The notes: generated by a model from the sequence alone, not told the origin. Shown: positions 21,100-32,802, counted from the first letter of the stretch. The stretch: DNA of 64,000 nt from Eublepharis macularius (GCF_028583425.1 NC_072791.1:14341868-14405867), one strand, 5' to 3'. A program made the numbers and translations.

Positions 21100-22540
21100 A
21101 AGCATGATGCAGGTATGGGAAAAAAATACTGGCACAATGCAAAGGGAGCCATTGCAATATCTCCTTAGTGCCACCATTTGGCGACTTGGTTGATCACACT
21201 TAAAAGGAACAGAACTACAGACACAAGGTGGCACGTAACTCCTTAAGATGATGATGTAACAGAGAACTTCCGGCTGCATTGTGGTTCGACAACCCCACCG
21301 AAAATACCCAAATCCCACCCACGGAACATACCAGTCCTCAGGGAAAGGCACCATCCCGACGGACTTGGATTCCACCAATACGATACAACTGTAAAATCTG
21401 GAGCAGTTTTTGAAAGGGATGAAAGTAAATGAGGACAGGCTCATACAGAGTGCCAGGAAGAAAATGGCCAAGGTGGTATCCCCCATCTTCTGCTTAGACC
21501 CCTTCCTCCACCCCTACCTAAAGAGACAGAATATCAATAAGTAATTCCGAGCTACTTTCGCATCTCGGTGTTGGGTGCAAATTAGGCGAAAGACCATACA
21601 TTTTTCATTGTTGCTCAATATTCAGCACTCCATCTTGAACCTTATACTCTTCTTGACCTGGCTATTGTTGTTGTTGTTGTTGTTGATGATGTCATTTATA
21701 GTCAGCCTTTCTAAGAGACTTATAGGCAAAGGAATAATAATCTCTGTCTTGATGCATTGCCCTTATTTCATGCTGTTCAGTGCGAAAATCTCGAGGAATT
21801 CACTCCACGCTGCTCTATATTATGCCTCAGTGTCTATTTTGTGCATTTGTGTTTTATTTATTATATTGATGGAGTGCTGTTTATGAGATATATATATATA
21901 CCAGTGAGGAAGGCCGTTGGGTTGAAATGTGACTGGTTTTTGTACCCACGGAAATGAAATGTCCTAATTTACCTGTATATGAGTGATTTTATTATGTATA
22001 TATACAAGGTGTTAGTACTTATATGTTGAAACATATTGTGGATGTTTTTAATTCTACATATGTATTTTGATATGATTAATTCAATTTATACCAATGTTTT
22101 AAATCTTTTCTCTTATAACAATAAGAGATTTTCCCCCCTTTTGTTCCAACCTCTTTGGTCCCCCTCTCTCGAAATGACCATACAGAGAGAAATGCCGGAG
22201 TAACAGATATCCCTTGGCTTTCATTTTGATTTGGGAAATCTATTGATCTCTGCCTGATCTTCATGTTGGGTAGGTCTAGCAGCATAAAACAAAGGGCATA
22301 ATATGGTGGGTGGGGCCAGCCATGATCGATGATACAAGCTATACATTTGGTAACACAAGGCATAGCAGTGCACAACTATACCTACGGAGAGATCTCAGGA
22401 TTTTTTTAAAGAACTAACATTCCATGAATGCAGCAATAATTCCTAAATTGGCCCATCCATAAAAGGATATGCCATGATACATGGTCCAAAAGATTCCCCT
22501 GTGTCTTGCATAAGGAAATCACCTATTCAGCCTCCCTAGG
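21100..22540. other. AT-rich stretch, possible Penelope-type remnant, no gene
   Basis: A (TTG)n run is at 21666-21686 and a (TA)n run at 21888-21900. The sentence-like motif GAGGAAGGCCGTTGGGTTGAAATGTGAC (21905-21935) resembles Penelope-type termini. Nothing codes convincingly. Confidence 0.35.
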
Positions 22541-22545
22541 GGAGT

Positions 22546-22745
22546 GACTGTGGCTCAGTGGCAAAGACTTGCTTGGTACACAGAAGGTCCCAGGTTCACG
22601 CCCTGCCACATCCAGGTAAAGTATCAGATAGTACATAATTTGAAAGATCTCTACTAGAGATTCTGGAGGGGTGCTGCCAGTCTGAGTAGGCAATGATGGA
22701 CGAATGGTCCGATTGAGCATTAGGCAATTTTTTATGTTCATGTGT
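22546..22745 (+). mobile_element. tRNA-Ala-like SINE
   Basis: A box GTGGCTCAGTGGCAAAG and B box AGGTTCACGCC are followed by GAGATTCTGGAGGGGTGCTG, CCAGTCTGAGTAGGCAATG and a 3' end TTTATGTTCATGTGTTCA. Confidence 0.8.
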
Positions 22746-23109
22746 TCAATTATTAAGATTTTGGCACTCTAATGTTGTATAAGGGAAAGTGCTTTATGCA
22801 TAATCCCCTTCATACGTGTAGTCGCCATTTTGTATGAATGAGGCAACCTGTGCATTTTCCAGCATCAGTATGCACAAATGCGTACCCTGAAAAAAAAACA
22901 TGGAAATCAGGTGTGGTGCACACAACATGACAACTGGGTATACCGAGGCTCTCTCCTTGTGCATGGGTGGAACACCAAACTGAAAATGACTTAAAAAACA
23001 ATTGAAACCTCAATTCACCAAGTAAGCAACATTTCAGGGAACCTTGGCAGAGCGATTTGAAGAAAAAGAAGGCTTCTCTTTCTCTCTCTCTTTTTTAAAC
23101 AAAATTCAT

Positions 23110-23473
23110 CCTTTTTTATTTTGTAATAGAGATTATAAATAAATTGAAAGTGTGCATGCAGTCAACTGCATAATATACAAGCAATATCTATGATAATAAC
23201 TGTTTTCTTTGGCAGACCAGAATCCAGCTGGACATGCAATAAATCTACATATCAAAATCCATTGGTTTTTTTTGTGTTCAAGTCATATTGAATGGAAGTG
23301 AAAATATATATGTCTATATATATATATTTACTTTATATACACACACATATATATATAAACACACACATTACGTATGTGTCTTTCTGCGTGTATATGTGCG
23401 TGGGGGTGTGCACGCCCATTTTGCAGTATACACCTAGGATATGTATATAAAGAGGAATAGGCATCGTATTATA
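23110..23473 (-). other. KCNH5: Probable proximal 3' UTR of KCNH5
   Basis: This is the sequence just downstream of the stop codon. It is AT-rich and contains TA/CA dinucleotide runs (about 23300-23400). On the minus strand an AATAAA hexamer occurs at 23115-23120 and could be a polyadenylation signal. The true UTR end is not defined by sequence alone, and longer isoforms are possible. Confidence 0.45.
23300..23410. repeat. TA/CA dinucleotide microsatellite
   Basis: Interrupted ATATAT and ACACAC runs, probably in the KCNH5 3' UTR. Confidence 0.8.
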
Positions 23474-24421
23474 TTAAAAGTGGATTTCGTCTTTTTCTGA
23501 TTCGGGCGATTCGGGCCTTGAAACACTAAAAATATCTTGACAGGGTATTTGGGATGGTAGCTGCAAAGGTGAATGGGACTGAGGAGAAGGTGTCTGGGAC
23601 GTGTTCTTCTCAGACAATATTTTTAAAATCTCTGCCACCTGTTTTTCCAGGACAGCCATCCTGCTGCTTAGCAATTGGATGTCTTCTTTGAGTTCGTGTT
23701 TCACTTCCTGAAGAGTGGTTTGTAAGGCCTGTTCAGGGATCGGGTAGAAGGGGTGCTTTGCATCAGCTTGGATGGGGCTGTGTTCCAAGGGGCTGCGGTT
23801 CTCACCAGCTTTGTCCAAACGAAGGTCACTTTTAGTTATCCCACTGTCACAAGAGTCCGTTTTCCTCAGAGGGTTTTTCGTCATGTCGTTCTCTGAATCG
23901 ATGCCCTTGGGGTCGTCGGACAACAACCCCAGGGATTCGGCCTTGGTGACGTTGTTCCAGTCCTCCTTTTTCTCTTCTTGGCTCGCCATGTTGTTTTTCA
24001 ATCGGAGCCACCCTTTCCCATTCCCATTTTTCATCCTCACGGGGCTAGTAACTTTGAGGCATTTGGGGTCGCTGCTGCCATTTGGCTTGAGCTCCATAGA
24101 TTCCCTATTGTTCTGCTTGATGACTTCGTTGGTTTTCACGTAAGACAGGGACGTCTGGATGGGTGTGATCTGAGACACCGTAACCACACTTGTGCCAGTG
24201 ATGGCGGCTCCATTCTGCATGGTCCGAGTCTCCACTTGGAGGGTGTTCCTCTCTGGGTCAATGATTGTTGTCCCTTGGTTTCGCATTTCCTTCTGCTGCT
24301 TGAACTTCTGGAAGAGTTTTCTCACAGGGTGGTCCACGGGGATGCTCAAGGTCACTTCATTCTTCTGCCGAAGGCGCTCCTCTTCTTCCTTTTTGACATC
24401 ACTGATTTTCCGGAAAATAAT
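23474..24421 (-). CDS. KCNH5: KCNH5 terminal coding exon (C-terminal tail of EAG2 potassium channel)
   Basis: This is the last coding exon of a voltage-gated potassium channel of the EAG family (plasma membrane, mainly neuronal). It encodes 315 residues and a TAA stop. On the minus strand it starts right after a pyrimidine-rich acceptor ending CTTGTAG and opens with [11 protein letters not shown], in phase 0 with the upstream exon. Residues 1-50 continue the post-CNBHD linker and include [15 protein letters not shown], equivalent to the calmodulin-binding segment of EAG channels. The middle is a low-complexity tail with the family motif [15 protein letters not shown]. Near residues 230-275 a leucine-heptad helix ([15 protein letters not shown] and onward) matches the tetramerising coiled coil. 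The protein ends in ESEKDEIHF, which I recall as the KCNH5 ending, whereas KCNH1 ends in DIFGAS. The open frame, splice site and stop all look intact. An internal GTG is the valine before TLSIP and is not a start. Confidence 0.96.
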   Translation of the reverse strand: MIFRKISDVKKEEEERLRQKNEVTLSIPVDHPVRKLFQKFKQQKEMRNQGTTIIDPERNTLQVETRTMQNGAAITGTSVVTVSQITPIQTSLSYVKTNEVIKQNNRESMELKPNGSSDPKCLKVTSPVRMKNGNGKGWLRLKNNMASQEEKKEDWNNVTKAESLGLLSDDPKGIDSENDMTKNPLRKTDSCDSGITKSDLRLDKAGENRSPLEHSPIQADAKHPFYPIPEQALQTTLQEVKHELKEDIQLLSSRMAVLEKQVAEILKILSEKNTSQTPSPQSHSPLQLPSQIPCQDIFSVSRPESPESEKDEIHF

Positions 24422-24861
24422 CTACAAGAAAGAAAAATCCAACATGGACTTTAATTTGGGGAGGGGGAGGGAAGCAAACACTATTCGAGTGTGGAAAAAT
24501 ATTACAGATCTAGAGAGAATAACAGCTCCACATCTCTTTGGCGCAATTTTCTTTGAAATTGAATTCAAAGACTGTTGTCCAAGGCAACTTTTGATAATAG
24601 AGACAGATATCAAAATTCCATTTGTTCCCTGTTTGCAGCACTATTACTACCCAACTGTATGTACTTCATTGTTATTCATTGTGGTACAATATTCCCCATA
24701 GGACCCAGTTAGGACATATTTCACAATGTTCAGGGAATGACACAAATATCAAGAAAAGAGATTATTGAAAGGAAGTTAAGAAACAAGAAGATATTACAGT
24801 GTGAAGCGGAAACACTCTTGTTGCCTCAGAATATCATGTTATATGATGATCTATTGACACA

Positions 24862-24993
24862 GTCTCTCTATACACGGGGATGCTCAAGAGAAAGATCTTA
24901 CACTTATTCTCTCATTTGAATACACTTGAATATAAGACCACATAGAAAGTCGGTCACTTGAACATCCCTGTGTAAGATGTCTTGTGTAGGGAC
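24862..24993. mobile_element. Short MITE, GTCTCTCTACAC type
   Basis: The arms GTCTCTCTATACACGGGGAT and CCCTGTGTAAGATGTCTTGT are complementary in part. Interior words (CACTTGAATATAAGACCAC) match the copy at 37807. It lies inside the last KCNH5 intron, 440 bp from the splice acceptor. Confidence 0.65.
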
Positions 24994-25168
24994 TCAGAAT
25001 CTACCACATTTTCCCCACCTTTCTTCCAAGGAACTCAAGGTACACAAGGTATCTTTTCTACAGCTTTGCTCCAGTCTTTCCCAATCCTGGTTTTGGCTGT
25101 GTCAGTGAAGCTGAAGGCAGCACTGTCAGGAGTTTAGACTCGGTAAAGGTGGAATAAACAACACTGAG

Positions 25169-25400
25169 GGCCAAGCTACAAGGGACGAAGGACACAGGTT
25201 GGACAACTTGTCAGCTTCCCTCCAGTTTTGATGGGAAATGTAGGCATCCTGGTCTTGCAGCTTGGCTCTCCAACTGCTGTCCAATGGACTTTTCAATGTC
25301 ACTTGTCCAACATTCCGCCAAGCTGCCTACATTTCCCATCAAAACTTGAGGGAAGCTGACAAGTGTCCAACCTGTGTCATTCATCACTTGTAGTTTGGCC
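25169..25400. mobile_element. Foldback element, RGCCAAGCTACAAGTG family, with CTGAG duplication
   Basis: The ends are GGCCAAGCTACAAGGGACG and CACTTGTAGTTTGGCC. CTGAG occurs on both sides (25164-25168 and 25401-25405), the cleanest example of the 5-bp flank. The arms contain GGTTGGACAACTTGTCAGCT and its complement. Confidence 0.85.
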
Positions 25401-25771
25401 CTGAGACACCAGACCGAGATGCAGCCATCCCCTTCAGGAATCAATGGCAGCATCAGCAGCAGAAAATTGACAGCTCCAATGGCGATGGGGGCAGAGGAAT
25501 CCTTGTAAGCGATCACTGCAAACTTTGCAATCACCCACCTCCTTTTCAAGGCCTCTTGTCCTCTTTTTGGTTCATTTGTAGGTGGTTGCACTCAGGTCTC
25601 TTCCATCTCATTTCTACTTCACTCTATAGGGACTGTTGACTATTGTAGTATATTGGCCCTCTTGGCTCACCGTAGGTGGTGGGATGGGGCTTACCTTCAG
25701 GCTGAGCTACTCTCCTAAGCCTTATTTCTGTTCTGGGTTTTTTGCTTATTCTCTCTGTAACTGCAGTTGTT

Positions 25772-26033
25772 GGTTTAATAACATTCGATTTATATACCAC
25801 CCTTCAGGACAACTTAATGCCCACTCAGAGTGGTTTACAAAGTATGTTATTATTATCCCCACAACAATCACCCTGTGAGGTGGGTGGGGCCGAGAGAGCT
25901 CTGAGAGAGCTGTGACTGGCCCAAGGTCACCCAGCTGGCTTCAAGCGGAGGAGCAGGGAATCAAACCTGGCTCTCCAGATTAGAGTCCTGCCGCTCTTAA
26001 CCAAACTCTTAACCACCACACCAAACTTGTCCT
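25772..26033 (-). mobile_element. tRNA-derived SINE, CTGAGTGG/AAGGGCGG family
   Basis: Antisense full-length copy from TTCGATTTATATACCACCC to CACACCAAACTTGTC. Confidence 0.82.
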
Positions 26034-26084
26034 ATTAACCATGAAGTTACAATAAATCTTTATTTAACTCTTTTGGAAGTGGCC

Positions 26085-26375
26085 TCTCTTTTCTGAAGAC
26101 ATCACACTATACTACTGTGTACTGTCTTTTGCTGTAATTATGCTCATACTGGATAGCCCTCCGTGACATTAATATGCCATGTCTACTCACTTATATCTTG
26201 TTTCAGCATTGTTTCAGCTCCGTATCGGATTTCTGCTTGCTTTCACATTTCTACTGTATTGCTTATTGAATGTATTATTTAACGAATATCCCAGCCGTTG
26301 ATTGTACTGGCTTACACGGTGTAATCCGCCTTGAGTCTCAGTGAGAAAGGTGGACTACAAACAAATAAACCAGGC
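26085..26375 (+). mobile_element. L2-type LINE 3' UTR
   Basis: TGTTTCAGCATTGTTTCAGC, TATTGCTTATTGAATG and CCGCCTTGAGTCTCAGTGAG, then an AAACAAATAAA tail. Same family as 14580. Confidence 0.65.
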
Positions 26376-26784
26376 AAGTTTGCTAGGTTCCCCCTTGTCA
26401 ATACCAGAGAGCAGGGGGGCACTAGGGGCCACAGATACTCACCTGTAATCGTGCACGATTCTTTAAAAACTGGCCCCAAACACTATGTTTGGGGCTGATT
26501 TTTTAAAAATTAGCCCTGGTACAACCCATCACTTTTAGGATGCACCAGGAATGACAATCACTGGAGGATGCTGGCATGTGTACACTCTTTGTGTGCCTGC
26601 CAGCTTGCCTCCTCTATTCCTGGGTGACTTTCCCACCTGTTGCCCAGGTGAACAGCAGCAGAGGGTGGCAAATGGTGGGGAATGTTGGCAGAATTCAGGA
26701 CATAATCCAATACACACTTTGGATGAATTTACTGCAACAGGTTTTTGCAAAAGACCATCACTGCTAATTATATTGTAATTTTAT

Positions 26785-26890
26785 TGTGCGTTAATCCTGT
26801 ATTTTCTATTACTGTTGTGAGCCATCCTGAGCCTGTTCGCAGGGAGGGCAGGGTATAAATATGATAAAGTAAAATAAATAAAATAAATTG
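26785..26890 (+). mobile_element. LINE 3' end with AAATAAAATAAA tail
   Basis: GTGAGCCATCCTGAGCCTGT and GGGAGGGCAGGGTATAAATA are followed by (AAATAA)n. The fragment at 26995-27140 is the same kind of end on the opposite strand. Confidence 0.6.
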
Positions 26891-26994
26891 ACTGCAGGGC
26901 ATTAACACAACAGAGAGGCCTTCAGAGCACAAGCACTGAATGCTCAGCAGAGAGGGAAGAAAACGAGAAGTAGGCTGAACTGTAAGAGAAAATT

Positions 26995-27140
26995 TATTTT
27001 TTTTCTTTATTTATTTCAATTTTCTATCCCGCCCTCCCCGTGAGTGGGCTCAGGGCGGATAACAACATATTAAAATACAATTAAAAATCCATCTACGTTA
27101 AAACATTAAAACAACAGTGTATTAATACACATTTAAAACA
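26995..27140 (-). mobile_element. LINE 3' end, antisense
   Basis: TTTATTTATTTCAATTTTCT, then ATCCCGCCCTCCCCGTGAGT and GGGCTCAGGGCGGATAACAA. With 26785-26890 it forms a head-to-head pair of tails. Confidence 0.6.
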
Positions 27141-27194
27141 GGGTGGTGGACAGCCTTCACAGGGAGGGTTAAGATTTTATACACCCCATACACC

Positions 27195-27970
27195 TCTGTA
27201 GTCTGGAGATCAGTTGGAATTCTGGAAGTACTCCCCACCTAGAGGTCGGTTACCCTAGGCACAATATACTACCAGACATGTAGGGATCCCATTCAGCCAG
27301 TGAGGGTGGAAGATCCCCTGCTCCCACCTTTTGCTCCCCACCACCGGTGGGGAACATTCAATAAACTCTATAAACATGGAGAATGCTCCACAGCTCCCCC
27401 TAAGAAAAAAGCAGACTAAACTACTCTTTTGACATTATTTACAGTAACTAGAATCTTAGCAGGCTGTTGCTTCTTCTCCAGCAGTGGATCCCCCACCATA
27501 GCATAGGACCTAGCAACCTTGAGACTGGGCCTTATGAAGGATACTTCTTCAGACGAGGGTTGCCAGAGCCCCTTACCCTCCTGGTGGGAGAGTGGGGACC
27601 CAGAGCTTACCTTCCTGGTGCTTGAGGACTCTCTTTCACCAGCGTGATGACATCACTTCTGGGAAATGACACCATTGCACAAGGCTGGGGAGCCTGCTCA
27701 CGCCTCACTGAGGGCTGATTTGGGCCCCAAACAGGACTGATTCGGGCCGTTTGGGACCCAAATCAGCCCACTGCAAAGCACGGGAATGCTCTTTGGGTGG
27801 CACAATGAATGTTCCCCGCCGGTGGTGGGGGGCAAAAGGTGGGAGCAGGGGATCTTCCACCCCCACTGGCTGAATGGGATCCCTATGTGTCTGGCACTAT
27901 ATTGTGCCTAGGGTAACCAACCTCTAGGTGGGGAGTACTTCCAGAATTCCAACTGATCTCCAGACTCCAG
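27195..27970. repeat. Large inverted duplication, arms about 165 bp
   Basis: Left arm 27195-27359 and right arm 27807-27970 are reverse complements with only about 10 differences by eye. Each arm spans the end of a TAGGGTTGCC element (CCTAGAGGTCGGTTACCCTA) and its outside flank (GGCACAATAT, GGGATCCCATTCAGCC). The duplicated block therefore crosses an element boundary. The 447-bp centre contains another element start (AGGGTTGCCAGAGCCCC at about 27558). Confidence 0.85.
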
Positions 27971-28099
27971 AGGTCAGTTCCCCTGGAAGAAATGGCTTCT
28001 GCACAGCCCATACTCGCAGAGCCCCCTGAGCTCCTCAAACTCCACCCTCCCCAGGCACCACCCTCGAATCTCCGTGAATTCCCCAAGCTGGCAACCATA
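27909..28099. mobile_element. hAT-type MITE overlapping the inverted duplication
   Basis: TAGGGTAACCAACCTCTAGG to AAGCTGGCAACCATA. Its first 62 bp form part of the right arm of the inverted duplication. The rest lies outside, so this is probably the parental copy. Confidence 0.65.
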
Positions 28100-28172
28100 A
28101 CTGGGGCCCGAATGTCTCACCTTCTCAGAACAAAGAAGTTTGGGCAAAGGGTGGTAATCAGGCGAATCTTGG

Positions 28173-28288
28173 GGCCAAGCTACAAGTGACAAATGACACT
28201 TGAACGGCAAGTGTATTTCTCCCTGTTCACTTGCCCTCCACTTAATCCACTTGCCATTCAAGTGTCATTCATCACTTGTAGCTTGGCC
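28173..28288. mobile_element. Compact foldback element (116 bp)
   Basis: The ends are GGCCAAGCTACAAGTGAC and CATCACTTGTAGCTTGGCC. Nearly the whole element is a hairpin with arms such as AATGACACTTGAACGGCAAG. Flanking pentamers are CTTGG and CTAAG. Confidence 0.82.
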
Positions 28289-28294
28289 CTAAGG

Positions 28295-29000
28295 CTTTCT
28301 CCTCCTGGTGTACTCTGTGTATGTATCCAGAAGGCCAGAGTAATTTCTACAGAACTGAGCTAGCAGTTGCAGGAGCGATTTGACACTCTGAATGTTAATC
28401 CGGAAAATAAACTCGGTGATCAAAGCTCCCCTTGGCATCCATTTTTTTAAAAGCTTTCAAATACAGTAAGGACATGATTGCCGAACCTGAGTTAATGCAG
28501 CTGTTTGCCGTAATTCTGAACCTTAAACATGTTCATCAGAATGGAGTTGAAAAGGCAATAGAAAAGAAAACCAGCTTGATGCTTTTATCTCCCTGCTCTG
28601 ACCCAAATACAGGGACGTGCATCTTCATTTAAAAGCTGTGTTTGCCCTCGTTTGACTCCCATATTCCACAGTGCAAGCGGCAGGGGGCAGCAAATTAAAT
28701 TTTTAATTATATGTCACACACACACACCTCTCCTACTGCCAGCCAGTGTTCTAGTCACTTTACAAAACGTAATACAGCCCTGGTGTTAAAAAACAATATT
28801 AAAAAACACACTAAAAAATGACAACACTTTTTAAAAAATGAAAAAGTGGGGGTGAAACATACAGGCCAGATGATCTAGCACCACTTGGAGTGAGAAATAG
28901 GATTTAAGAGTTAATAAATAAATAGCTGATCGCTTTGGAAAAGGATTCATGGAAAATAGGCCTATTAAGGGTGGAATTCTATTTACGAAGATTGGAACTT
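28295..29000. other. No recognised gene
   Basis: Unique-looking DNA with a CA run at 28716-28727 and an A-rich stretch at 28785-28850. Confidence 0.4.
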
Positions 29001-29139
29001 CCATGCTTAAAGGCACTGAGCCTCCAAAGGGAAGGCCATTACTCCCCCCACATAGGGTTGTGAGGCTGAGTCTGGTAACCGATAGGAGGACATGGTGTGT
29101 TTGTGGCATGAGCATAACAATATCACTTCCAGTAGAAAC

Positions 29140-29300
29140 ATGAAAGTGATGACAGGTAGATCTAGGAATCACCAGAAATTCTATGGTAAAACCATACGGT
29201 AAAACAATAGAGTTTCTGGCAATCCCACGGCTACCCACTATCACTTCTGGGTTTTCCCTGGAAGTAACATTGTCACTCTTGCAATACCAATTGGCAATGG
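29140..29300. mobile_element. Internal palindrome of a hAT-type element
   Basis: AATTCTATGGTAAAACCATA followed by CCATACGGTAAAACAATAG, with CACTTCTGGGTTTTCCC. The same module is seen at 13350, 49870 and 62220. Confidence 0.5.
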
Positions 29301-30052
29301 TTGCTTAGGGTGGGGGATCCCGCACACTCACCAGGGCTTAGCAGCCCTACTTTTACACAATCCCTAGGATGCTTGGCATAGCCACTTTTAAGTAGATGAG
29401 CCTGGATCTGCTCAAGCAAGTGGATCCATATCACATACTATATCCATCATATCAGGACAGAGGAAGCCCAGCCCGTGATTCCCAATATCAAAGACACAAT
29501 CGCATTATGAGTTTTGGTGGGATTTGCACATGCACATACTCAACCCTGCACACACAGCAGTGTGTGTGTGAACGTCCCCTCCCCGTGCCCGCCGGGCCCA
29601 GCAGTCACCGCCACCACCCACCTTCCCACATAGCTGGGAACAGCGGGGCGCCCCTCCACTTTGGTCTCCCTGATCCAATCCACGGATCGGAAAGTTGATC
29701 GGTGTGGATCGGTGATTTGAGTTCGTTGCAGGCGCGGATCCATGATCAGCTTGATCGGTAATTTTTTTTGGATCGTGCCCACCTCTAGTTGCCATCAATT
29801 GGTTGCCACTTGACAGCATGTACGTGCATATTGTTTTTGTCTGCTGATTTAAGGTGGTTTGATGTTTCTGTTTCAGTGCTGCTTTATTGGCATATGTGCA
29901 ATTTTAATGTCATCATTCATATCCATCCTCTTAAGCCCCTTGCAAAAATAAATAACTAATTTTTTAAAAAAATCAAACTAGACAACAAGACTTTTGTTTT
30001 GCTCCTGTAAGGCCACATAATTTTACAACTGAACACCGTTAGCTTGGATCAT

Positions 30053-30800
30053 CATCATCATCATCATCGCACTTATATACCACTCTTCTAGACAGATTAC
30101 TGTCCTGCTCAGAGCAGTAAGTCAGTGTTGTTGTTATCCCTACAACACAGCTGGGGAGCTGGGACTGAGAGGAGTGGCTTACCTAAAGCTCATGGAAGTC
30201 CTGGGAGTCAAACCAGCAGAGTGCTGATGTGCAACCCAACCATTTAACCACTATAGCACTCTTCCAGTCAGATTAGTGCCCTGCTCAGAGCAGTGAAGAA
30301 AAAATCAGTGTTGTTATTATCCCCACAACACAGCTGGAGAGCTGGGGCTGAGAGGAGTGGCTTACCCAAAGCCACCTGCTGAGCTTATTGAAGTACTGGG
30401 AGTCAAATCAGCAGAGTGCTGATGTGTAGCCCAACCATTTAACCACTCTAGTGCTCTTCTATATGGAATAGTGCCCCGCTTAGAGCTGCAAACAAAGTCA
30501 ATGTTGTTATTATCCCCAAAATACAGCTAGGGAGCTGGGCTGAGAGGAGCAGCTTACCTAAGGCTGCCTGCTGAGCTCATGGAAGTACTGGGAGTCAAAC
30601 CAGCAGAGTGCTGATGTGCAGGCCAACCATTTAACCACTATAGCACTCTTTTAGACAGATAAGTGTCCCACTCAGAGTGGTGAACAAAGTCAATGTTGTG
30701 AGCAGCTTACCCAAGGCTACCTGCTGAGCTCATGGAAGTACTAGGAGTCAAATTAACAGAGTGCTGACGAGCAGCCCAACCATTTAACCACTATGCTTTT
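30053..30800 (-). repeat. Tandem array of a SINE-derived unit, four units of about 177-194 bp
   Basis: CACTCTTCTAGAC-type unit starts lie at 30081, 30258, 30452 and 30644. Each unit runs through TGCTCAGAGCAGT, CAGCTGGGGAGCTGGG, GAGGAGTGGCTTACC and CAACCATTTAACCACT. A (ATC)n run at 30050-30068 precedes the first unit. The unamplified SINE is at 7540-7725. Confidence 0.85.
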
Positions 30801-31229
30801 GTACCAGGTACTGCATATAACTAACAACTATTATCACTTTATTTTAAACGAATCCTTCCTATAAGGATCTCTGGGTGTCATACCAGGTTGGCTTGGCCCA
30901 CCACCACCTTGTTCTCAGAACCCCATGGTCCCTACCCCACACAAGATCTCCGACAGCAAGTATCGAGAAAGACCATTCTTTGCCTGATACATTGAAGAAA
31001 TCACTGCCAATCAGAGAAGATGACCCTGAGCTAAAGGGTCCAATGGCCAAACTCAGTGTAAGACAAGTTTGTGTGTTGCATGGGTACACATAAAGTAGAA
31101 AATAAAATCTGGAGACTATTTAACATCAGAATTTGCAAAAGTGGGTGCCGAGGAGGTTGTTATACTGAACTTATTCAAGTTTGCTTGATATGCTTTGGAA
31201 AGGGGCCACGGAACATGCTCAAGAGTGAG

Positions 31230-31410
31230 TGGAGTATAGTGGTTAGAGTGCTGGTGTTGGACTAGAACCTGGGACAAGAGGATTCAAATCCCCACTCTGC
31301 CATGAAGTTCACTGGGCCTGTCACCCTCTCTCAGCCTGATATGCCTTACAGAATTGATGTGGGGATCAAATGGGAAGAAGAAAGAAATGGATGCTGCTTT
31401 AAAGATGCAT
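31230..31410 (+). mobile_element. tRNA-derived SINE
   Basis: A box GTATAGTGGTTAGAGTGCTG, B-box region GATTCAAATCCCCACTCTGC, then CTCTCAGCCTGATATGCC. Confidence 0.75.
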
Positions 31411-31414
31411 AGAC

Positions 31415-31530
31415 AGAGAGCAGAGCAATTTTTTTGCATGCAGAAAATCCTAGGTTCACTGCCTGGTATTGAAGGATCATCTCACGAAGGAAGCTAGGAA
31501 AAGCTTCCTTCTGAAACCCTGAAGAACTAT
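31415..31530 (+). mobile_element. tRNA-Ala-like SINE fragment
   Basis: TTTTTGCATGCAGAAAATCCTAG and GGTTCACTGCCTGG match the anticodon-arm and B-box region of this family. The head is truncated. Confidence 0.5.
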
Positions 31531-31533
31531 TGT

Positions 31534-31745
31534 TTCCTTTATTTATACCCCATCATTTTCCCCAATGGGAACCCAAAGTGGCTCTCTATCGCCATTTTAT
31601 CCTCACAGCAACCCTGTGAGGTAGGTTAGGCTGAGAGTGTATGACTAGCCCAAGGTCACCCAGTGAGCTTCCATGGCAGAGCAGGGATTCAAACTTGGGT
31701 TTCCCAGATCCTAATCTGACCCTACCAAACTAACCACTACTTCCC
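31534..31745 (-). mobile_element. tRNA-derived SINE, antisense
   Basis: TTTATTTATACCCCATCATT tail, CCCTGTGAGGTAGGTTAGGC, CCCAAGGTCACCCAGTGAGC, ending at AACTAACCACTAC. This is a complete copy of the family at 31230. Confidence 0.85.
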
Positions 31746-31749
31746 ATGA

Positions 31750-32795
31750 GATGCAATGGACCAATGGTATGACTTGGTATACGGTAGCATGCTATTTTCT
31801 ACCTGTTGGGTTTTAAGTACTAGTGCGGGGTTAACATTGCCTTCAACCTCCACCAGTGAGATATTTGGTTTAAAAAACAATCTCAAAGTCAAACACCCAA
31901 GGAAAACTTTATTTGAAATTACTCTGAAATGTCATGTCAGTACCAATAGAGATCGCTATCATGAAACCATGATGGTTCTGGATCTTTGACGGCTGATGCT
32001 CTATGAGAAATATGATGAGGGTTTTATTACCGAGGGAGGGGGGGAATTAAAAGAATAGGACAAGCCCTTGTTGTCTCTTCCTTTCTCCTCTTAGGAAATA
32101 CAAATCCCCACACAGACAGTGGCATTTGTAAACACGAGGGCCATATCCCAAGGGAAGCCAATGGAAAAAAGAACTCAATTAATCACCGGGTACAGGCTTT
32201 CTCAAGGGAAATGGAAACACACTCCCTTGCATGGTGAGAACTGCACTCATTAATAGGATGGGAATCCAGTGTCAGAATCTATTTCCCTTATATGGGGGCT
32301 TAGAAAGTGAGCCCTGCACTGCTGGCTTGCGGCTTTAAGAAAAACGGCTACTGTTGCAGTCCTTTCTGCTCTCTTGGATTATGCCGGAGGGTTATTTGAG
32401 GGGACGGTCAGAAGGGGGGAAAGGTAGGCAACAGTGCTAGTGAAGGTTAAGTAAAGGTTAACTGACTGTCAGCCCTGGAAAGTGAAGAGCTCTCTTTATC
32501 TGTAACCCAGGGACGGGTGAGATAGCAGTAATGCGAGATTCTCCCTACCCGTTATCCTAACCCGAATCTTTCTCTTCTATCTCTCTAGGGCAATGCAAGG
32601 TAACTCAATCCAGACTTTAACGCATCCTCAAACACCGGCTTCAACAAACTTATGAATAAAAAACGAGTATAGTCGAGTGGGAGTCCATGGCTTGGATCTC
32701 AGAGCCAGCTGCTCCTCCAATGGAACGGCTTTTCCATTTGCGGAGGAAAGCAGCAAGAGAGGAAAGGGAAGTGAAGATGGACTTGGAACAAGTTG
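31750..32795. other. No recognised gene
   Basis: Unique-looking intron DNA. A poly-G run lies at 32035-32043. No repeat family is assigned. Confidence 0.45.
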
Positions 32796-32802
32796 AACTG
32801 AG

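Noticed and set aside
23772..24701. Plus-strand frames of 123-169 codons opposite the KCNH5 exon
   Set aside because: They are antisense shadows of a conserved coding exon.
30053..30800. CRISPR-like array
   Set aside because: Units are directly tandem SINE pieces of about 190 bp with no short repeat/spacer architecture, in a vertebrate genome.
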